From positions 1 through 7,622 of the forward strand of contig CANMPY010000081.1 in the NCBI GenBank assembly GCA_947499775.1: a stretch of 7,622 bases of DNA. Reading direction: 5' to 3'. The notes beneath the pieces are model-generated. The model saw nothing but the letters and a program-made list of their open reading frames with translations, did not search any database and was not told where the DNA came from. The stretch is from Bacteroidota bacterium. Lineage in GTDB: Bacteria; Bacteroidota; Bacteroidia; NS11-12g; UBA9320. Made by a program: the position numbers and the translations under genes. Position 1 is the first letter of the stretch. Each line of letters opens with the position of its first letter. Below, piece by piece: positions 6,201 through 7,622 of the stretch.

Positions 6201-7460
6201 CCTATAAATAAAGTTGGTTATGGCATAAAAGATACGTTTTCGATGAACACCAAAGGATTGTGGGCTGTTTCGGTTAAAAATAAATGTGGTATAGCTATTG
6301 ATTCCATTCAAATTGAACAAAGATTAACCCCGAAATTAAGCTTAGGAAAGGATACCGTGTATTGCGGAAATATGTCTAAAGTTTTAGCTATTGGATTATC
6401 GAAAAATGATGAAACATACCTGTGGAATACCGCCAATACAACCAATACACAAACTATAATTAATCCTGGTATTTATTGGGCACGCATAAAAAATATATGT
6501 GGACAGGTAAGCGATACAATCCAATTTACCCAAAAAAATAGTTTAAAAATTGACCTTGGAAATGATTCGATATTTTGCAATACCATTTCAAAATCGTTTG
6601 ATATTTCACAACCCGACCCCGATGCACTATATACTTGGCATGATGCAAATAATGGAAAATTATATACATCCACAAAACCTGAAAAAATATGGGCATCCAT
6701 TTCTAATTTGTGCGGTGTAGTATCTGATACAGTAGTATTTTCATTACTTAATACGCCAACCGTAAACCTAGGTAAAGACTTTGTCTTTTGCGATGTGGTT
6801 ACCCCTGTGTCATTAACGGTTGGAAAATTATTGAATGGCGAAACTTATTTATGGAGCAATACTAAAATAACACCGATTACTGAATTTGCGAACGCTGGAA
6901 AACATTGGGTTCAAATAAAAAATAAATGCGGCATAGCAAGCGATACCATGGTAATTGTACTGGTCAATAGTCCTTTAGTTTCAATTGGCCCTGATACTTC
7001 CTTATGTGGTATTTTTAATTTACCACTAAATGCACAAAATCCTGGTTTAGCTTATTACTGGGAGCCAACGGGTGAAACAACACAGAAAATAATTGCACAC
7101 CAACAAGTTAATTATAAAGTTACGGTAACCGATGCAAATGGTTGCTTTGGATTTGATGAGCTTCAGGTTAAGGATGATTGCAAAAGCAAATGGTATATTC
7201 CAAATTCATTTACGCCTAATGGAGACCTCTTGAATGATAATTTTGCACCAATATTTTTAAATTGTGAAAATTATAAAATTCAAATATTTAATAATTGGGG
7301 CGAGAAATTGTTTGAATCTTCTGATCCTTTTCAGCATTGGGATGGTTACTACCATGGCAAATTAGTGCAGGACGATACGTATATTTATACCATTCACTTT
7401 AAAAGCAGTGAAGATAAAAAGTGGTATAATATAAACGGGGGAGTGCTGTTATTGAATTAA
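3234..7460 (+). CDS. Giant T9SS-secreted surface protein: SBBP beta-propeller, eight two-Cys repeats, CHU_C sorting domain
   Basis: The 1408-residue protein is counted from ATG 3234, which gives a clean signal peptide (MLKGILSVLAIFIFIN). An in-frame ATG at 3159 would add 25 polar and aromatic residues ahead of it and is rejected. Domains in order: an N-terminal module at about 40-255, from NNGQW (44-48) to LIIDP (244-248), typical of SBBP proteins (Pfam DUF7948 as I recall); seven SBBP repeats at 272-742 with 'vYltG.T...FP.t' and 'L.ySTy.GG' strands, probably a seven-bladed propeller; eight Ig/PKD-like repeats at 743-1316; and a CHU_C/TIGR04131-type domain at 1317-1408 with IPNSFTPNGD (1322-1331), IFNNWGE and a terminal GGVLLLN. 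The last domain directs export across the outer membrane by the type IX system, with release or surface attachment. No catalytic motif is visible; adhesion, gliding or a structural surface role is inferred. No T9SS machinery gene is in the window. Confidence 0.9.
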   Translation: MLKGILSVLAIFIFINCYSKKPFSTNPQNQKIVQETEKPIFKKNNGQWDNEILYRLSSGETSIAFYKNKIQFGLRKVGHQKAKDGQHPEVSYLVWDLVIENNNESHAVLGSRQQPSKINYFIGNSGKSIELQEFEQLTYHNIYPNIDLVFHLDVNRVMKYDFVVKPGGDLTAIKLRYDGIKKLNKDSRGNLVITTPWNHKLKEGKPVSWQIINGKKVKVEIDYVVSSKTLCYKANETISPNSTLIIDPLMLDWSTYFYGKVGTTGWGYTYVMDMDIDKDNSVYLTGFTTERFPMKVGTYDTIPTGTNTWDGFVAKMSVNGDSLLYFTYIGGSSFSYILSIAVNTQKQPVVSGFTYAKDFPVTSNAYDKTGGNSSGYRGFITKFSSDYKTLVFSTYFGKSNTWGTVIQSMQLTANGDIVFTGNTNASDFPVTTGCFQSTYGGGANDAFLTRLSADGSKLVYSTFFGGTGDDKATDISINATEDVYIVGSTSNSNFPLTMGAQGPFKYSNSDIMDGFVARIQYDGKKLIWSKMMGGSASDYFEGLYVNSNDELYIGGYSNSSNFYVTANALQATNNGGYDHVIVKMNKAGTNLYYSTYLGGGNDDYFYSGYWWTSNIRITANVKDEAIIGGITKSFNYPITADALQNKNNSKGASSWASNVAITKLSYDGSQLLYGTYFGGSEFEWPTVLKVKKISCMSSILYGGITASKDYPTTGGVFKEKAKNSTGWSYSGFMSRFRDTLYTEPIGFKSNFVECDMVFEILDAKNRGAEYLWSDKSKRQNLIVTDTGTYWVRATYGCDTVSDTITLKLQYSPVLNLKDDTTLCNNTTGYNLDAKNDTILRKYLWSTSDTTQIINTKTPGLYWVTVSTPNCGSITDSTELTFLKSPNITNIKDSVFCDAINWLVKTDSLGIGTTYNWSTNDTNLSTLITKTGNYFLKVKNYCGQDSVFFKTELLITPVAKLPKDTLVCDIFSLTYKVGRANNEEYYLWFDPINKVGYGIKDTFSMNTKGLWAVSVKNKCGIAIDSIQIEQRLTPKLSLGKDTVYCGNMSKVLAIGLSKNDETYLWNTANTTNTQTIINPGIYWARIKNICGQVSDTIQFTQKNSLKIDLGNDSIFCNTISKSFDISQPDPDALYTWHDANNGKLYTSTKPEKIWASISNLCGVVSDTVVFSLLNTPTVNLGKDFVFCDVVTPVSLTVGKLLNGETYLWSNTKITPITEFANAGKHWVQIKNKCGIASDTMVIVLVNSPLVSIGPDTSLCGIFNLPLNAQNPGLAYYWEPTGETTQKIIAHQQVNYKVTVTDANGCFGFDELQVKDDCKSKWYIPNSFTPNGDLLNDNFAPIFLNCENYKIQIFNNWGEKLFESSDPFQHWDGYYHGKLVQDDTYIYTIHFKSSEDKKWYNINGGVLLLN
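4047..5459 (+). repeat. Seven tandem SBBP repeats (predicted seven-bladed beta-propeller)
   Basis: These lie inside the giant secreted protein. Blade boundaries by residue are about 272-337, 338-405, 406-472, 473-542, 543-613, 614-685 and 686-742. Each unit has a strand like vYltG.T, a FP.T turn (YP or FY in some), a '..D.Fv.k...dg..L.yST' strand and a GG.. close. Blade 7 is shortest and lacks the final 'STY.GG' strand, which might be supplied by the LDWSTYFYG segment just before blade 1 (about 251-259), a common way for propellers to close. The closure idea is inference. Confidence 0.75.
5460..7181 (+). repeat. Eight tandem ~70-residue two-cysteine Ig/PKD-like repeats
   Basis: These lie inside the giant secreted protein. 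Repeat boundaries by residue are 743-812, 813-885, 886-956, 957-1033, 1034-1103, 1104-1175, 1176-1247 and 1248-1316 (69-77 residues each). The shared pattern is '.L..d...C', then 'YlW...' , then 'G.yWv.v.n.CG...D.i.'. Every repeat has one cysteine near its start (for example C754) and one near its end in the nCG position, which suggests one disulfide per domain after export. They probably form a stalk holding the propeller away from the sorting domain. The fold assignment as Ig/PKD-like rests on pattern and length. Confidence 0.75.
7182..7457 (+). other. CHU_C / type B T9SS C-terminal sorting domain
   Basis: Residues 1317-1408 of the giant protein carry IPNSFTPNGD followed by LNDNF, IFNNWGEKLFE, then WDGYYHGK and DDTYIYTIHF, and the terminal strand GGVLLLN. 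This order is the hallmark of the gliding-motility-associated C-terminal domain (TIGR04131/PF13585). It is the targeting signal read by the type IX secretion machinery in Bacteroidota, so a full T9SS should be encoded elsewhere in this genome. Confidence 0.93.
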
Positions 7461-7494
7461 ATAATTTATCGTCATTTCAATTAAACTTCAACAA

Positions 7495-7502
7495 TACTTT
7501 TA
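7495..7502 (+). promoter_or_regulatory. Possible -7 element upstream of recQ
   Basis: TACTTTTA matches five of the six fixed positions of TAnnTTTG (the last G is A) and sits 24 bases before the recQ start codon. The 66-bp gap between the two genes shows no strong terminator hairpin after the TAA at 7458-7460, so read-through from the giant gene is also possible. This is a weak call. Confidence 0.2.
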
Positions 7503-7526
7503 ACTTGCACCGTCATTAAAATTGCG

Positions 7527-7622
7527 ATGCAGCCGATTGAGATTCTTCGAAATTATTGGGGTCATAAATCCTTTAGGCCCATGCAGGAAGACGTTATTAA
7601 TTCTGTAATTTCTAAAAATGAC
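7527..7622 (+). CDS. recQ: RecQ-family ATP-dependent DNA helicase, N-terminal fragment (runs off the window)
   Basis: The first 32 codons include ILRNYWGHKSFRPMQEDVI and then NSVISKND. This is the signature N-terminus of RecQ helicases: the aromatic 'YwG...FRp.Q' Q-motif that contacts the ATP adenine, followed by the helix leading to '...D.l...PTGgGKS'. The Walker A motif should come within about 20 residues past the window edge. RecQ unwinds DNA 3'-to-5' in recombination and repair. ATG 7527 fits the usual RecQ start a few residues before the Q-motif; no Shine-Dalgarno is visible. The gene is truncated only by the window boundary. Because only the N-terminus is seen, a shorter RecQ-like helicase cannot be excluded. 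Confidence 0.88.
   Translation, partial: MQPIEILRNYWGHKSFRPMQEDVINSVISKND

Noticed and set aside
5460..7181. CRISPR array or DNA-level tandem repeat
   Set aside because: The periodicity is at protein level (69-77 residues) with diverged DNA. There are no short identical repeats with spacers.
7470..7518. Repeated CGTCATT between the giant gene and recQ (7470-7476 and 7512-7518)
   Set aside because: It is a 7-base match without symmetry or conserved spacing to a promoter, within chance expectation for this composition.
1..7622. Defence or mobile-element system
   Set aside because: I found no transposase, integrase, toxin-antitoxin pair, restriction enzyme or reverse transcriptase. RecQ and the MmcQ-like protein are ordinary chromosomal genes and do not form a defence cluster here.

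Overview
The window is AT-rich DNA that reads well with the standard genetic code. It looks like a chromosomal piece, or metagenomic contig, from the phylum Bacteroidota. The strongest evidence is a very large secreted protein ending in a gliding-motility/type IX secretion (T9SS) C-terminal sorting domain of the CHU_C type. Supporting signs are the near absence of Shine-Dalgarno sequences, a TAnnTTTG-type promoter element, and a Bacteroidota-flavoured RsmB-like methyltransferase. I cannot name a genus.

Layout. Positions 1-260 hold no intact gene. On the minus strand there is a 70-codon open tail (46-258) with no usable start, followed by a terminator-like hairpin (10-36). Its peptide resembles the 'NPNAI..L...P.KINW..L..NP' repeat proteins best known from giant viruses. 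Exactly where this tail stops, a plus-strand RsmB/NOP2-type RNA m5C methyltransferase begins (262-1203). That gene appears to have lost its own N-terminal part, so the first 260 bases look like a breakpoint between two truncated genes, or an assembly chimera. Next, on the minus strand, come a polytopic GT-C-type membrane glycosyltransferase (1192-2760), convergent with and overlapping the methyltransferase by 12 bp, and upstream of it a small MmcQ/YjbR-family protein (2796-3143). These two may be co-transcribed.

A 90-bp divergent intergenic region leads to the main gene of the window (3234-7460, 1408 residues). It encodes a signal peptide, an N-terminal SBBP-associated domain, seven SBBP repeats that would close a seven-bladed beta-propeller, eight tandem ~70-residue two-cysteine Ig/PKD-like repeats, and the CHU_C sorting domain. 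After 66 bp the first 32 codons of a RecQ DNA helicase begin and run off the right edge.

These genes do not form one obvious pathway. The window mixes housekeeping genes (rRNA methyltransferase, RecQ), an envelope glycan enzyme and a giant cell-surface or secreted protein. I see no CRISPR array, transposase, tRNA, rRNA or recognisable defence system. The points most worth attention are the breakpoint at the left end and the architecture of the giant T9SS cargo.
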